From Clostridium_AD sp050717545 (lineage in GTDB: Bacteria > Bacillota > Clostridia > Clostridiales > Clostridiaceae): a stretch of 64,000 nt of DNA. The position numbers and the translations under genes are program-made. Below, piece after piece: positions 52,062 to 60,443 of this stretch. The notes under the pieces were generated by a model that was not told where the DNA came from, searched no databases, and was given only the letters and a program-made list of their open reading frames with translations. Each line of letters begins with the position of its first letter. The stretch's first letter is position 1. Location of the stretch: positions 94,528 through 158,527 of the forward strand of contig NZ_JBOITN010000031.1 in assembly GCF_050717545.1 (NCBI RefSeq), written 5' to 3'.

Positions 52062-52583
52062 ATGATTCTTTCAGGAAAAGAGATAAAGAAAAAGTTAGGC
52101 AAAGAGATTGTAATAGAGCCTTTTAATGAAAAACAACTTAATCCGAATAGTTACAATTTGAGGTTGCATAATGAACTACTTGTCTATGATGAACCAATTT
52201 TAGATATGAAAAAAGAGAATAAAGTTAAAAAAATTTTTATACCAGATGAGGGATTAGTTTTGGAAACAGGAAAACTATACCTTGGAAGAACAGTAGAATT
52301 TACAGGGACAGAGAATTATGTTCCAATGCTCGAGGGCAGGTCATCTATTGGTAGATTGGGGCTATTTATTCATGTAACGGCAGGGTTTGGAGATGTTGGT
52401 TTTCATGGCTTTTGGACCTTAGAAATATTCTGCGTTCAACCAATAAAAATCTATTCAGGAGTTGAAATATGCCAAATATATTATCATTGTATTGAAGGTG
52501 AATATGATGAATATCGCAGTGGTAAATATCAAAATAATCAGGGGGTACAGCCAAGTTTATTATATAAAGATTTTGAACGTTAA
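52062..52583 (+). CDS. dcd: dCTP deaminase
   Basis: A trimeric enzyme that deaminates dCTP to dUTP (some homologues also hydrolyse dUTP). The family pattern is complete: MILSGKEIKKKLGKEIVIEPFN at the N terminus, LNPNSYNLRLHNE, the active-site strand LEGRSSIGRLGLFIHVTAGFGDVGFHGFWTLEI (catalytic Glu in WTLEI), and YRSGKYQNNQGVQPSLLYKDF. Length 173 residues. ATG after GAGGCGG, longer spacing than usual. A shorter, altered copy of its core occurs 4.8 kb downstream in a scar. Confidence 0.92.
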   Translation: MILSGKEIKKKLGKEIVIEPFNEKQLNPNSYNLRLHNELLVYDEPILDMKKENKVKKIFIPDEGLVLETGKLYLGRTVEFTGTENYVPMLEGRSSIGRLGLFIHVTAGFGDVGFHGFWTLEIFCVQPIKIYSGVEICQIYYHCIEGEYDEYRSGKYQNNQGVQPSLLYKDFER

Positions 52584-52679
52584 ATAAAAATATATAAAGA
52601 TGTTTGATACAATTTTGGGGTTTTAATCTCAATATTATTATTAGCAAAATTATTTATATTTTGAATGGGGGAAAAAGAT

Positions 52680-53222
52680 ATGAATTTAGATGAATTAAGA
52701 ATTGATATTGCAAAACAAGGTAAAAAGGGACTACATTTTATTATTGCTTCTGTAATTATTTGGTGTGTTGTACTGGTTATATGGTTATTGCCAATAGAAA
52801 ATATTATAACTAAAAATTTACTGACATTCTGTGTGACAGCACCGCTTCCACCGTTAGCATATACGATTTCAAAGATAATAAAAGCAGAGTTTTCACCAAA
52901 AGATAATCCTTTAAATAAATTAGGTATTTTATTTTCCGCTAATCAATTTTTATATCTATTAATTGCTATGTGGGTATATCCTACAGTACCAAATAAAATG
53001 GTAATGGTTTTGGCAATTATATTTGGTGCACACTTATTGCCTTTTGGATGGTTATATAAATCAAAAGCTTATTCAGTAATGTCTGTACTTATTTCTTTTA
53101 CCGCTCTTATTATTGGGATTATGTTTAATGCAGTCGTGGTTTCAATAGTTATGGTTATATTTGAAATTATATTCTGTATGTGGTTAATGTTTGAAAATAA
53201 GTCATTAATCAAACAATCATGA
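52680..53222 (+). CDS. DUF7010-family membrane protein
   Basis: 180 residues with about six membrane helices (IIASVIIWCVVLVIWLL, LTFCVTAPLPPLAYTI, LYLLIAMWVYP, MVMVLAIIFGAHLLPFGWLY, VLISFTALIIGIMF, IVMVIFEIIFCMWLM). The segment GAHLLPFGWLYKS is the most conserved-looking. I place it in DUF7010, a small family without known role. The start is the second ATG, which has GGGGGAAA upstream. Confidence 0.65.
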   Translation: MNLDELRIDIAKQGKKGLHFIIASVIIWCVVLVIWLLPIENIITKNLLTFCVTAPLPPLAYTISKIIKAEFSPKDNPLNKLGILFSANQFLYLLIAMWVYPTVPNKMVMVLAIIFGAHLLPFGWLYKSKAYSVMSVLISFTALIIGIMFNAVVVSIVMVIFEIIFCMWLMFENKSLIKQS

Positions 53223-53254
53223 CCATATTTTGTAGTTACTCGATGAAAGATAAT

Positions 53255-53288
53255 AAAAACAACAACTAATTAGTTGTTGTTTTTATTA
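53255..53288. terminator. Bidirectional terminator
   Basis: AAAAACAACAACTA and TAGTTGTTGTTTTT form a 14-bp perfect stem between the DUF7010 gene and the convergent deoR-type gene, overlapping the end of the latter. Confidence 0.85.
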
Positions 53289-54056
53289 TTCTGAAGCACT
53301 TGCTAGTATTAATGTTGTTTTAGATTCCTTGAAAATTTGTGCAACGCTTTTATCTAAAAGAAAGTCTGTAATAATATAATTAATTTTATTTAATGGTGCG
53401 ATACTTATAATTACATCTCGTCCCAATTTACTGCTATCAGCAGCAACATAAATTTCTTTTGATCTTTCAATTATTTTTTTTCTAGTAACTGCTTCTTGCA
53501 TATTAAAATCTGAAATACCATTTTCAACAGTTATGCCTCCAGCACAAAGAAAACTTTTTTGTATATTCAATTGTGAGAAGTTGAAAATATAGTCAAAGGT
53601 GACAATGGAGCGTTCTTCATGTCTTATCTTTCCTCCAATTATGATTATTTCAAAGTTAGTATTAATTAATTCATTAACTACTGCGATAGAATTAGTTATG
53701 ATAGTTAGATTTTTTTTATTCCTGATATGTTTTGTAATATGATATGTGGTTGAGCCACTATCAATAAATATGCAGTCACCATCATTAATAAATTCGCTAC
53801 ACTTTTTACCTATCCAATCTTTTTCTTTCAGATTATTTACCATTCTTTCTTCTATTGAAGGTTCACTTAAAATTGATCTCTTTAGTTTTGCACCACCGTA
53901 AACTTTCTCGATTTTATCTTGTTTTTCTAAAATAGATAAGTCTCTTCTTACTGTTTCAATAGATACATCGAATTCAGTCATGAAAGTTGTGATAGCAATT
54001 ACATCTTTATTAGATAATAAGGCTAAATATTTTTTTTGTCTTTCAATTGGTAACAT
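53286..54056 (-). CDS. DeoR/GlpR-family transcriptional regulator
   Basis: 256 residues. An N-terminal DeoR winged helix (MLPIERQKKYLALLSNKDVIAITTFMTEFDVSIETVRRDLSILEKQDKIEKVYGGA) precedes the DeoRC sensor domain (about 75-240, DGDCIFIDSGSTTYHITKHI, IIIGGKIRHEERSI, AADSSKLGRDVII). These usually bind a sugar phosphate or phosphorylated metabolite. It is divergent from phnW-phnX, which implies control of 2-aminoethylphosphonate use, possibly with phosphonoacetaldehyde as a signal (inference). ATG after GAGGT. Confidence 0.9.
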   Translation of the reverse strand: MLPIERQKKYLALLSNKDVIAITTFMTEFDVSIETVRRDLSILEKQDKIEKVYGGAKLKRSILSEPSIEERMVNNLKEKDWIGKKCSEFINDGDCIFIDSGSTTYHITKHIRNKKNLTIITNSIAVVNELINTNFEIIIIGGKIRHEERSIVTFDYIFNFSQLNIQKSFLCAGGITVENGISDFNMQEAVTRKKIIERSKEIYVAADSSKLGRDVIISIAPLNKINYIITDFLLDKSVAQIFKESKTTLILASASE

Positions 54057-54091
54057 ATAATTTACCTCACTTAATTTATAGTTAATATACT

Positions 54092-54118
54092 AATATTATC
54101 ATTAATTGTGATGATATT
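54092..54118. promoter_or_regulatory. Candidate operator in the deoR-phnW divergent region
   Basis: AATATTATCA, 7 bases, TGATGATATT: an inverted repeat with one mismatch, 36 bases before the regulator's start codon. It suits a dimeric DeoR protein. The rest of 54057-54349 is AT-rich with no other clear structure. Confidence 0.4.
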
Positions 54119-54349
54119 CAACATTTTATTGTCAAACTTGCAATAAATATTGTAATTACATTGCCTAAATATATTAAACACATTGTAAGTATTTACGCAC
54201 AATTAACAAGAACATAATATAAATTAACAAACAATCCTTTATACTTAAGAAGTAATGAAATAGCGAAGGTGGATTTCCAAGTAGAACTATTACAAAAACA
54301 TCAAGATTTCTTTGATTCAGCAAAATAATAGAAAATGGAGATGAAATAT

Positions 54350-55444
54350 ATGAATATATATAAACTTTTAACACCAGGCCCCTTAACAACATCTAATTCT
54401 GTTAAAGAGGAAATGCTCTTTGATCGTTGCACATGGGATGATGAATATAAAGCAATTACACAGAAAATTAGAAAGCAAGTGCTTGAAATTGCAGAAGTTT
54501 CAACGGACGTGTATACATCTGTTTTGATGCAAGGAAGTGGTAGTTTTGGAGTTGAGTCCGTTTTAAACTCCACTATTAGTAAAAATGATAAACTACTCAT
54601 AATATCTAATGGAGCTTATGGTGAGCGAATTATAAAAATAGCTAATAAGATAGGTATTAAATATGTTTGTTATTATACGCAATATGATAAGGTTTTTGAT
54701 GTGAGCGAGATAAAAAATATTCTTGGTAAGGATTTAGAAATAACGCACTTAGTTATGGTACATTGTGAAACAACCACAGGTATACTTAATCCAGTTGAAA
54801 AACTTGCAGAAATATCTAAGCAGTATGGGAAAGTATTAATTATTGACGCAATGAGCAGTTTTGGAGGAATACCAATTAATGTTCAAGAATTAGGAATTGA
54901 TTATCTAATCAGTAGTGCAAATAAGTGCATCCAAGGAGTACCAGGGTTTTGTTTTATAATTGCTAAAATAGAGAGTCTTCTTAAATGCTCAGGAAATTCT
55001 AAAAGCTTATGTTTAGATTTGTATGATCAATGGGAATGTATGGATAAGGATGGAAAATGGAGATTTACTTCACCTACTCATGTGGTTGCTGCTTTCTCAA
55101 AGGCAATCGACGAATTAATTGAGGAAGGAGGGGTAATAGTTAGAAATAACAGATATAAAGAAAATAATTATTTATTAAGAACTAAATTAACGGATATAGG
55201 GTTTGATGTTTATATAAAAGAAGAACTTCAATCTCCAATTATAACTACATTTCTTTTTCCAAATCAAAAATTTAATTTTAATGACTTTTATACTTTCGTA
55301 AAGAAAAGAGGGTATGTTTTATACCCAGGTAAATTAACAGATATAGATACTTTTAGAATTGGTAACATTGGAGAAATTTATAAGGAAGATATAAAAAAAC
55401 TTTGTTTAATAATACAGGAGTACATGAGGGGAGAAAAATTATGA
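54350..55444 (+). CDS. phnW: 2-Aminoethylphosphonate-pyruvate transaminase
   Basis: A PLP enzyme (class V fold) that turns 2-aminoethylphosphonate and pyruvate into phosphonoacetaldehyde and alanine. Key parts: LLTPGPLTTSNSVKEEMLFDRCTWDDEY at the N terminus, QGSGSFGVESVL, HCETTTGILNP, DAMSSFGGIPI and the Schiff-base lysine in SSANKCIQGVPGF. Length 364 residues. The third ATG is used, with GGAG at suitable distance. It overlaps phnX by four bases. Confidence 0.93.
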   Translation: MNIYKLLTPGPLTTSNSVKEEMLFDRCTWDDEYKAITQKIRKQVLEIAEVSTDVYTSVLMQGSGSFGVESVLNSTISKNDKLLIISNGAYGERIIKIANKIGIKYVCYYTQYDKVFDVSEIKNILGKDLEITHLVMVHCETTTGILNPVEKLAEISKQYGKVLIIDAMSSFGGIPINVQELGIDYLISSANKCIQGVPGFCFIIAKIESLLKCSGNSKSLCLDLYDQWECMDKDGKWRFTSPTHVVAAFSKAIDELIEEGGVIVRNNRYKENNYLLRTKLTDIGFDVYIKEELQSPIITTFLFPNQKFNFNDFYTFVKKRGYVLYPGKLTDIDTFRIGNIGEIYKEDIKKLCLIIQEYMRGEKL

Positions 55445-56244
55445 ATAAAATTGAAGGAGTAATTTTTGATTGGGCAGGAACCACTGTAGATTTTGGATGT
55501 TTTGCACCTGTGAATGTATTCTTGAAAATTTTTAAAGAGAAAGGTATTGAAGTAACACTGGATGAGGTAAGAGAACCAATGGGCATGTTAAAAAGAGAGC
55601 ATATTAAAACTATGCTTAAAATGAAACGGATAAATAATCTTTGGAGAGAAAAATATGGTAAAAACTTTGAAGAAAAAGATGTAGATGGTTTATATTCGAG
55701 TTTTGAATCATTACTTATTAGCTCACTTTCTATATTTTCTAAGCCATTACCAGATGTTTGTAAAATTATTAAATTGTTGAGAAGTAATGGTATAAAAATA
55801 GGCTCGACTACGGGGTATACTGATAAAATGCTCCAAGTAGTTTTAGAAAATTCTAGAAAAAATGGTTATGAACCAGATTTTTGGATTACTCCAGATTCTA
55901 CAAATTCTTATGGAAGACCATATCCGTATATGATATATAGAAATATTGAGGCTTTAAAACTTTCTGCAACATGGAAGGTAATAAAAGTTGGTGATACAAA
56001 ATCGGATATAAAAGAAGGCGTAAATGCTGGGGTTTGGTCAGTAGGAGTTATTGTTGGAAGTTCTCAGATGGGATTAAGTTATGAGGAATATGAGAGTTTA
56101 TCTGAAAATGAGAGAGATGAGGCTATAAAAAAAACAAATCTAGCATTTTTAGAAGCAGGAGCTGATTTCACAATAAAGACAATGATGGAATTGCCAGAAT
56201 TAATAGTTAAAATTAATGATTTAATAATAGAGGGTAGAAATTAG
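55441..56244 (+). CDS. phnX: Phosphonoacetaldehyde hydrolase (phosphonatase)
   Basis: A HAD-superfamily enzyme that splits the C-P bond to give acetaldehyde and phosphate. Motif I VIFDWAGTTVDFG carries the nucleophile Asp; the cap domain PMGMLKREHIKTML contains the Schiff-base lysine unique to this family; IKIGSTTGYTDKML is motif II and KVGDTKSDIKEGVNAG motif III. Length 267 residues. The start ATG overlaps the phnW stop (ATGA) and follows GAGGGGAG, so the pair is translationally coupled. Together they supply phosphate, carbon and nitrogen from natural phosphonates. Confidence 0.94.
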   Translation: MNKIEGVIFDWAGTTVDFGCFAPVNVFLKIFKEKGIEVTLDEVREPMGMLKREHIKTMLKMKRINNLWREKYGKNFEEKDVDGLYSSFESLLISSLSIFSKPLPDVCKIIKLLRSNGIKIGSTTGYTDKMLQVVLENSRKNGYEPDFWITPDSTNSYGRPYPYMIYRNIEALKLSATWKVIKVGDTKSDIKEGVNAGVWSVGVIVGSSQMGLSYEEYESLSENERDEAIKKTNLAFLEAGADFTIKTMMELPELIVKINDLIIEGRN

Positions 56245-56580
56245 ATGAAGTGATAGTTAGTGTTCATAAGTAAATTTCTATTCATGGACAGTTATACATG
56301 CAGTTTTTATTCACATAATTATTTATAGTTGCATATATTGCTATTGTGAAATGTATATTTTCTGTATTATGTACAGATCCATTAATCAAACTAATTATAA
56401 ATTTATAATAAAGGCATTTTAATATATTAATCTGATTTAGGAGAACATATATCAATATATAAATCTCATGTTCAATATATATTGTAGTGATATATGTAAC
56501 TATAGAATTACAAATGACCCAATCAGTATTAGTACGTATTGTCGTATTCTTAATTTATATATAAAAAGGAGTTTTGTTAA
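56245..56580. other. Intergenic region before the Cys-rich gene
   Basis: AT-rich, no ORF, no strong hairpin. Several ATATATT/ATATAT runs make promoter calls unreliable. I see nothing else in it. Confidence 0.3.
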
Positions 56581-56928
56581 ATGGGTAAAGATAATTGTTC
56601 ATGTGAGTTATGCAGTAATATTAATGCAGACCCAATAGATATGGAAAAACACGGTGCTAAATTATTGACTGTAAGAATACAAGTAAATAACGTATGCTTT
56701 GGTAAAAAAGTATGTGTTGCATGCATTATATATGATAATTGTCACAGAATACTTGCTTTTAGGGGTTTCACTACAAAAGTATGTAAAGAAGATAAATGTG
56801 GTAATGATCGATGTGGTATGATTACACGAAAACTAGTGTTTGTGCTTCCAGACGATATTGAAGATCTTGATGAATTAGATGTTCGTTGTGGAGCAAATTA
56901 TATATATCCATGTGAGTCAAACGATTAA
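56581..56928 (+). CDS. Cys-rich protein, unknown, possibly spore-surface
   Basis: 115 residues with 14 cysteines. N-terminal CSCELCSN is followed by a beta-rich domain: LLTVRIQVNNVCFGKKVCVACIIYDNCHRILAFRGFTTKV and RKLVFVLPDDIEDLDELDVRC. The central part looks like an Ig-like or cell-surface sandwich decorated with cysteines. I recall similar strand patterns in clostridial surface and spore proteins but cannot name a family. No signal peptide. ATG after AAAAAGGAG. It stands alone before a large hairpin terminator. Confidence 0.6.
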   Translation: MGKDNCSCELCSNINADPIDMEKHGAKLLTVRIQVNNVCFGKKVCVACIIYDNCHRILAFRGFTTKVCKEDKCGNDRCGMITRKLVFVLPDDIEDLDELDVRCGANYIYPCESND

Positions 56929-56956
56929 GTAACTACTAGAAGGATAATAAAGATAT

Positions 56957-57012
56957 AAAAGTACCTATAGAGTTGAGGAATGAATGGTCCAACCCTATAG
57001 GTACTTTTTAAT
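56957..57012 (+). terminator. Terminator after the Cys-rich gene
   Basis: AAAAGTACCTATAG and CTATAGGTACTTTT, 14-bp perfect, with an inner GTTG/CAAC pair, followed by TTAATAA. Confidence 0.82.
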
Positions 57013-57032
57013 AACTAATTTTCATTTTGATA

Positions 57033-57145
57033 CTAATCATCGCACCAATCATAATAATGCGAATTAAGATGATATTTATAGTCACAACAATTATCGTGCC
57101 AATCCTCAAGACGAATTTCGGAATGAACTTCATAACAATCATTAT
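57033..57145 (-). pseudogene. C-terminal fragment of a Cys/His/Asp-rich protein
   Basis: On the minus strand a frame ends with the residues YEVHSEIRLEDWHDNCCDYK and then YHLNSHYYDWCDD before a TAG stop. The aromatic, His, Cys and Asp richness is like small spore-coat proteins. The frame is meaningless upstream, where it enters the dcd-derived segment, and it has no start. It looks like a gene end cut off by the adjacent recombination. Confidence 0.35.
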
Positions 57146-57578
57146 TTCTATTGGTAGAGTGGGGCTATTTATTCGTGTAACAGCAGGGTTTGGGGATGTT
57201 GGATTTCATGGGTCTTGGACTGGTGGTCATGCAGACGGAGACGCAGATTTATTGAAAGTTGCTATTAAAGAAGCGAAAGAAGAAATCGGTATAATTGAAG
57301 TAACGCCGCTTACAGAAAGTATTATAGCTATTGATATTCTACCTGTATACGGGCATATGAAAAAAGGTAAATATGTTAGTGGACATCTTCATCTTTCAAT
57401 AGCTTATATCCTTATTGCGAGTGAGGAAGAAAAATTGATAGTAAATGAGGATGAGAATAGTGGGGTTAGGTGGTTTGAATTGGATAAATTTAATGATAGT
57501 TACTTTGATATACATGACGTTTATTTGTATAATAAGCTAATTAAAAGAGCTAAACAATTAAGTAATGCTTTGAAATAA
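57146..57578 (+). pseudogene. Chimeric scar: dcd core fragment joined to a NUDIX hydrolase 3' part
   Basis: The frame reads SIGRVGLFIRVTAGFGDVGF then HGSWT, the active-site strand of dCTP deaminase, directly fused to GGHADGDADLLKVAIKEAKEEIGI, a NUDIX box (GX5EX7REUXEEXGU type, with Lys for Arg). The NUDIX part continues to the end (GHLHLSIAYILIA...SGVRWFELDKF) but lacks its own N-terminal strands. The dcd part is about 75 bases and about 88% identical to the intact dcd at 52.06 kb. No start codon with a binding site is present. I read it as a recombination joint, not a working gene. Confidence 0.7.
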
Positions 57579-57655
57579 TCCTTAAGGGAGTAATATTATT
57601 ATTTATGTACATATGTGGGATTAAGAGATAGAGGTAACTAGGATTTATAATTGGG

Positions 57656-58237
57656 ATGTTTTTTTATTCGTCGCTACCAAGTAGAGTACCTATACATTGG
57701 AATTCACAAGGGCAAATAGATGGGTATGGTAGTAAATTTCTTGGAACTTTTGCTATTCCGTTGGTGAATTTAGCGATTTATTTATTATTTCTTGCACTTC
57801 CGTATATAGATCCTAAAAGAAAAAATTATGAAAGCTTCCAGTCAACTTATCAATATTTAAAGTATTTATTGATTATATTTTTTCTTGGACTGGAAATGAC
57901 AACACTTCTAATAGCTACAGGAGTTGTAGATAACACGCCAGTCCTCATACAAGTATCAATTTCATTGTTATTCATTTTATTAGGAAATGTTATGGGTAGA
58001 TTTAAGCCTAATTATTTTGTAGGAATAAAAACTCCTTGGACCCTAGCGAATGAACAGGTATGGAGAAAAACTCATAGGATAGCTGGCCCAGTATGGGTTA
58101 TAGGAGGTATTCTAAATGTATTATTAGCTGTTACGGGATTGAATTTTAATGGAATGGCTTTCATAATTATTATTGCAGTAATTGTAATTGTACCCACTGC
58201 ATATTCATATATTATTTATCAAAAAATTGTTAATTAG
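57656..58237 (+). CDS. SdpI-like/DUF1648 membrane protein, N terminus shortened
   Basis: 193 residues with DUF1648 signature FFYSSLPSRVPIHWNSQGQIDGYGSK and then SdpI-type helices, including GRFKPNYFVGIKTPWTLANEQVWRKTHRIAGPVWVIGG. SdpI proteins give immunity to the SdpC toxin in Bacillus; many clostridial homologues have no toxin beside them. The usual N-terminal helix before FFYSSLP is missing. In-frame codons upstream continue it (LGFIIG) but hit a TAA, and no binding site precedes the ATG. It may be damaged, or start internally. Confidence 0.7.
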   Translation: MFFYSSLPSRVPIHWNSQGQIDGYGSKFLGTFAIPLVNLAIYLLFLALPYIDPKRKNYESFQSTYQYLKYLLIIFFLGLEMTTLLIATGVVDNTPVLIQVSISLLFILLGNVMGRFKPNYFVGIKTPWTLANEQVWRKTHRIAGPVWVIGGILNVLLAVTGLNFNGMAFIIIIAVIVIVPTAYSYIIYQKIVN

Positions 58238-58276
58238 TAAAGATTAATAGCGGTATAAAATAAAATACATTATAAT

Positions 58277-58304
58277 ATTTCAGCTCCGAAGGAGATGATT
58301 TAAT
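58277..58304 (+). promoter_or_regulatory. Repeated palindromic motif, copy D (upstream of uppP)
   Basis: Core TCAGCTCCGAAGGAGATGA, then TTTAAT, the same as copy A except for one loop base. It lies 85 bases before the uppP start codon. Confidence 0.6.
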
Positions 58305-58388
58305 CTGTTTTTAATATTATACATATATAATATGAATATCAATCAGTGTAGCATGTCCTACACGAGATATTTAAAGGGGTGTAATTAG

Positions 58389-59222
58389 ATGGATTTAAAC
58401 ATTATATTAGTATTAAAAGCTATAATAATAGCTATAGTAGAAGGGATAACAGAATTTATTCCTATTTCCTCTACTGGACATATGATTATTGTTGGAGATG
58501 TTATAAACTTTAAAGGTGGTTTTGCAACTAGTTTTGAGGTAGTCATTCAATTAGGAGCTGTTCTTGCAATTATAGTTTTATATTGGAACAAAATATGGAC
58601 TTCCGTTGTGGAGTTTTTTCATGCTAAGCCATCAGGTGTTAAATTTTGGACTAATATTATCGTTGCATTCATTCCAGCAGCAGTTTTTGGTTTTCTTCTA
58701 AATGATAAAATAGATGAATACCTTTTTAATTCAGGAACTGTAGCAGTAGGTTTAATAGTTGGCGGAGTTCTTATGATTATTATAGAAAATGAATTTAGGA
58801 ATAAGAGTACGACAAAAAGTATAGAGAAAATAAATGTTAAACAATCATTTAAGATAGGATTTTTTCAATGTCTTGCTCTATGGCCAGGTATGTCAAGATC
58901 TGCATCAACTATAATGGGGGGATGGGTTTGTGGCGTTTCTACAGTTGCTGCAACTGAGTTTTCATTTTTCCTTGCGTTGCCAACAATGCTTGGAGCTACA
59001 ACCTTAACTTTGATTAAAAGCGGTATGAATTTTACTGGTGGAGAAACTATTACTTTAGTTATTGGATTTATTGTGGCATTTTTAGTTGCAATGGTAGTAG
59101 TTGAAAAGTTTGTTTCATATCTAAAGCGAAAACCTATGAAAGTTTTCGCTATTTATAGAATTGTTTTAGGCATAGGTTTGCTATTATTAATTCAGCTTGG
59201 CACTTTTGTTAGGGTCTCGTAG
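58389..59222 (+). CDS. uppP: Undecaprenyl-diphosphatase
   Basis: A polytopic membrane enzyme that recycles the undecaprenyl lipid carrier for peptidoglycan and other polymers and gives bacitracin resistance. AIVEGITEFIPISSTGHMIIVG (the conserved E-rich and PISSTGH motif) is at about 17-38, and the second motif is FFQCLALWPGMSRSASTIMGGW (PGxSRS). About eight helices; length 277 residues. ATG after AAAGGGGTG. The upstream copy of the shared motif ties it to pdaB and LytS/LytTR. Confidence 0.95.
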   Translation: MDLNIILVLKAIIIAIVEGITEFIPISSTGHMIIVGDVINFKGGFATSFEVVIQLGAVLAIIVLYWNKIWTSVVEFFHAKPSGVKFWTNIIVAFIPAAVFGFLLNDKIDEYLFNSGTVAVGLIVGGVLMIIIENEFRNKSTTKSIEKINVKQSFKIGFFQCLALWPGMSRSASTIMGGWVCGVSTVAATEFSFFLALPTMLGATTLTLIKSGMNFTGGETITLVIGFIVAFLVAMVVVEKFVSYLKRKPMKVFAIYRIVLGIGLLLLIQLGTFVRVS

Positions 59223-59324
59223 TAGCATTTATATTGAATATAAAGAACAATAGAAGAAAGCAAATATACGTTAAGGTTGTGTTATAAAAGCACCTTTTCT
59301 TATAAATGTTCTTCAACTGTATCA

Positions 59325-59352
59325 ATATATTTTTATCTGAATAACATATACT
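59325..59352 (+). promoter_or_regulatory. SigE-like promoter of the first collagen-like gene
   Basis: ATATATT, 13 bases, CATATACT matches the SigE pattern (kmATATT, N13-15, CATACAnT) in most positions. The mother-cell sigma factor is expected for an exosporium gene. Confidence 0.5.
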
Positions 59353-59390
59353 AGTAGTTTATAAAGAGTAAGCTACTAGGAGGTTAATTT

Positions 59391-60299
59391 ATGTATAATG
59401 AAATCTATAATGTAGATGGTGAAAAATATTCTTATTGGCACAGGAATGAGGTTGATAATAGTAAATCGAATAACTATTATAGTAATGACAATGATTTAAA
59501 AAAATGTAAAAAACATCATTGTAATCATTGTAATGACAATCATGATTGTCATTATTGTCATGATTGTGATGATTGTCATGATTGTGATGATTGTCATGAT
59601 TGTGATAGACATTGCTGTAGGGGGTGCCATACTGGAGCAACTGGAGCAACTGGAACAACTGGAACAACTGGAGCAACAGGAGTAACTGGAGCAACCGGTG
59701 GAGCAACAGGAGGAGTAACCGGAGCTACTGGCATTACTGGAGCCACAGGAGCAACAGGAGTAACCGGAGCAACCGGTGGAGCAACAGGAGGAGTAACCGG
59801 AGCTACTGGTATTACTGGAGCCACAGGAGTAACAGGAGTAACTGGAGCTACTGGTGTACCAGGTTTTTCGACTCAGATAAGAGGATTGCAAGTTCAGCTA
59901 CAAGACCAAGGGATAATATCTATTGCGGCTGGTGACACTGTGGTATTTGATACAGTCATAAATGATTTATCAGCATTTATTTCCTATAATAATATAACTG
60001 GCGAGATAACAATTACGCAAGATGGTGTATTTTATATCAATTGGTGGGTATCAGTAAATGGTTTTGGTGGTGGAACAGATACAGCTATTACAATGTCCAT
60101 TATTACCTCAGCTGGTGATGATATAAGAGCTTCAAACGAATCCCTAACAGGACAAATTAGTGGAAATGCATTAATTTCAGTTATAGCAAGTCCGGGATTC
60201 CCAGTAATATTACAACTTATAAATGCAACTGATGGTACAATCGGTTATGGTTTAACTCCAATTCTAGCAGATTTAACAATTATTAATGTAGCATTTTAA
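59391..60299 (+). CDS. Collagen-like exosporium-type glycoprotein with Cys/His/Asp-rich N terminus (BclA-like)
   Basis: 302 residues in three parts. Residues 1-80 are polar then Cys/His/Asp-rich, with an 18-bp tandem repeat encoding CHDCDD units. About 25 Gly-X-Thr triplets (GATGATGTTGTTG...) follow, ending GVPGFS. The C-terminal about 140 residues (GLQVQLQDQGIISIAAGDTVVFDTVIND...) form the BclA-type jelly-roll that trimerises. Thr-rich collagen repeats of this kind are glycosylated in exosporium filaments. The N terminus does not look like the usual BclA anchoring leader. ATG after CTAGGAGG; SigE-like promoter upstream. Confidence 0.85.
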   Translation: MYNEIYNVDGEKYSYWHRNEVDNSKSNNYYSNDNDLKKCKKHHCNHCNDNHDCHYCHDCDDCHDCDDCHDCDRHCCRGCHTGATGATGTTGTTGATGVTGATGGATGGVTGATGITGATGATGVTGATGGATGGVTGATGITGATGVTGVTGATGVPGFSTQIRGLQVQLQDQGIISIAAGDTVVFDTVINDLSAFISYNNITGEITITQDGVFYINWWVSVNGFGGGTDTAITMSIITSAGDDIRASNESLTGQISGNALISVIASPGFPVILQLINATDGTIGYGLTPILADLTIINVAF

Positions 60300-60302
60300 T
60301 TT

Positions 60303-60347
60303 ATTTGATGGAATAATATGTTTATATTATTCCATCAAATTTTTATT
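60303..60347 (+). terminator. Terminator after the first collagen-like gene
   Basis: A 17-bp perfect stem (ATTTGATGGAATAATAT and complement) with a four-base loop, then TTTTATT. Confidence 0.9.
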
Positions 60348-60413
60348 ACCTGTAAATTTATTATTAAAATCCAATAGTAATTTTGTAGAATTTATAGTTT
60401 GAAATATTTAATG

Positions 60414-60440
60414 ACATATTTTGAACCAACATCATATTAT
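60414..60440 (+). promoter_or_regulatory. SigE-like promoter of the second collagen-like gene
   Basis: ACATATT, 12 bases, CATATTAT. The same sequence occurs at 62958-62984 before the third gene. Confidence 0.4.
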
Positions 60441-60443
60441 GAA

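Noticed and set aside
57027..57145. Signal or membrane start of a 183-residue protein (MILIIAPIIIMRIK...)
   Set aside because: The hydrophobic run is the antisense of a Cys/His/Asp-rich gene end, and there is no binding site.
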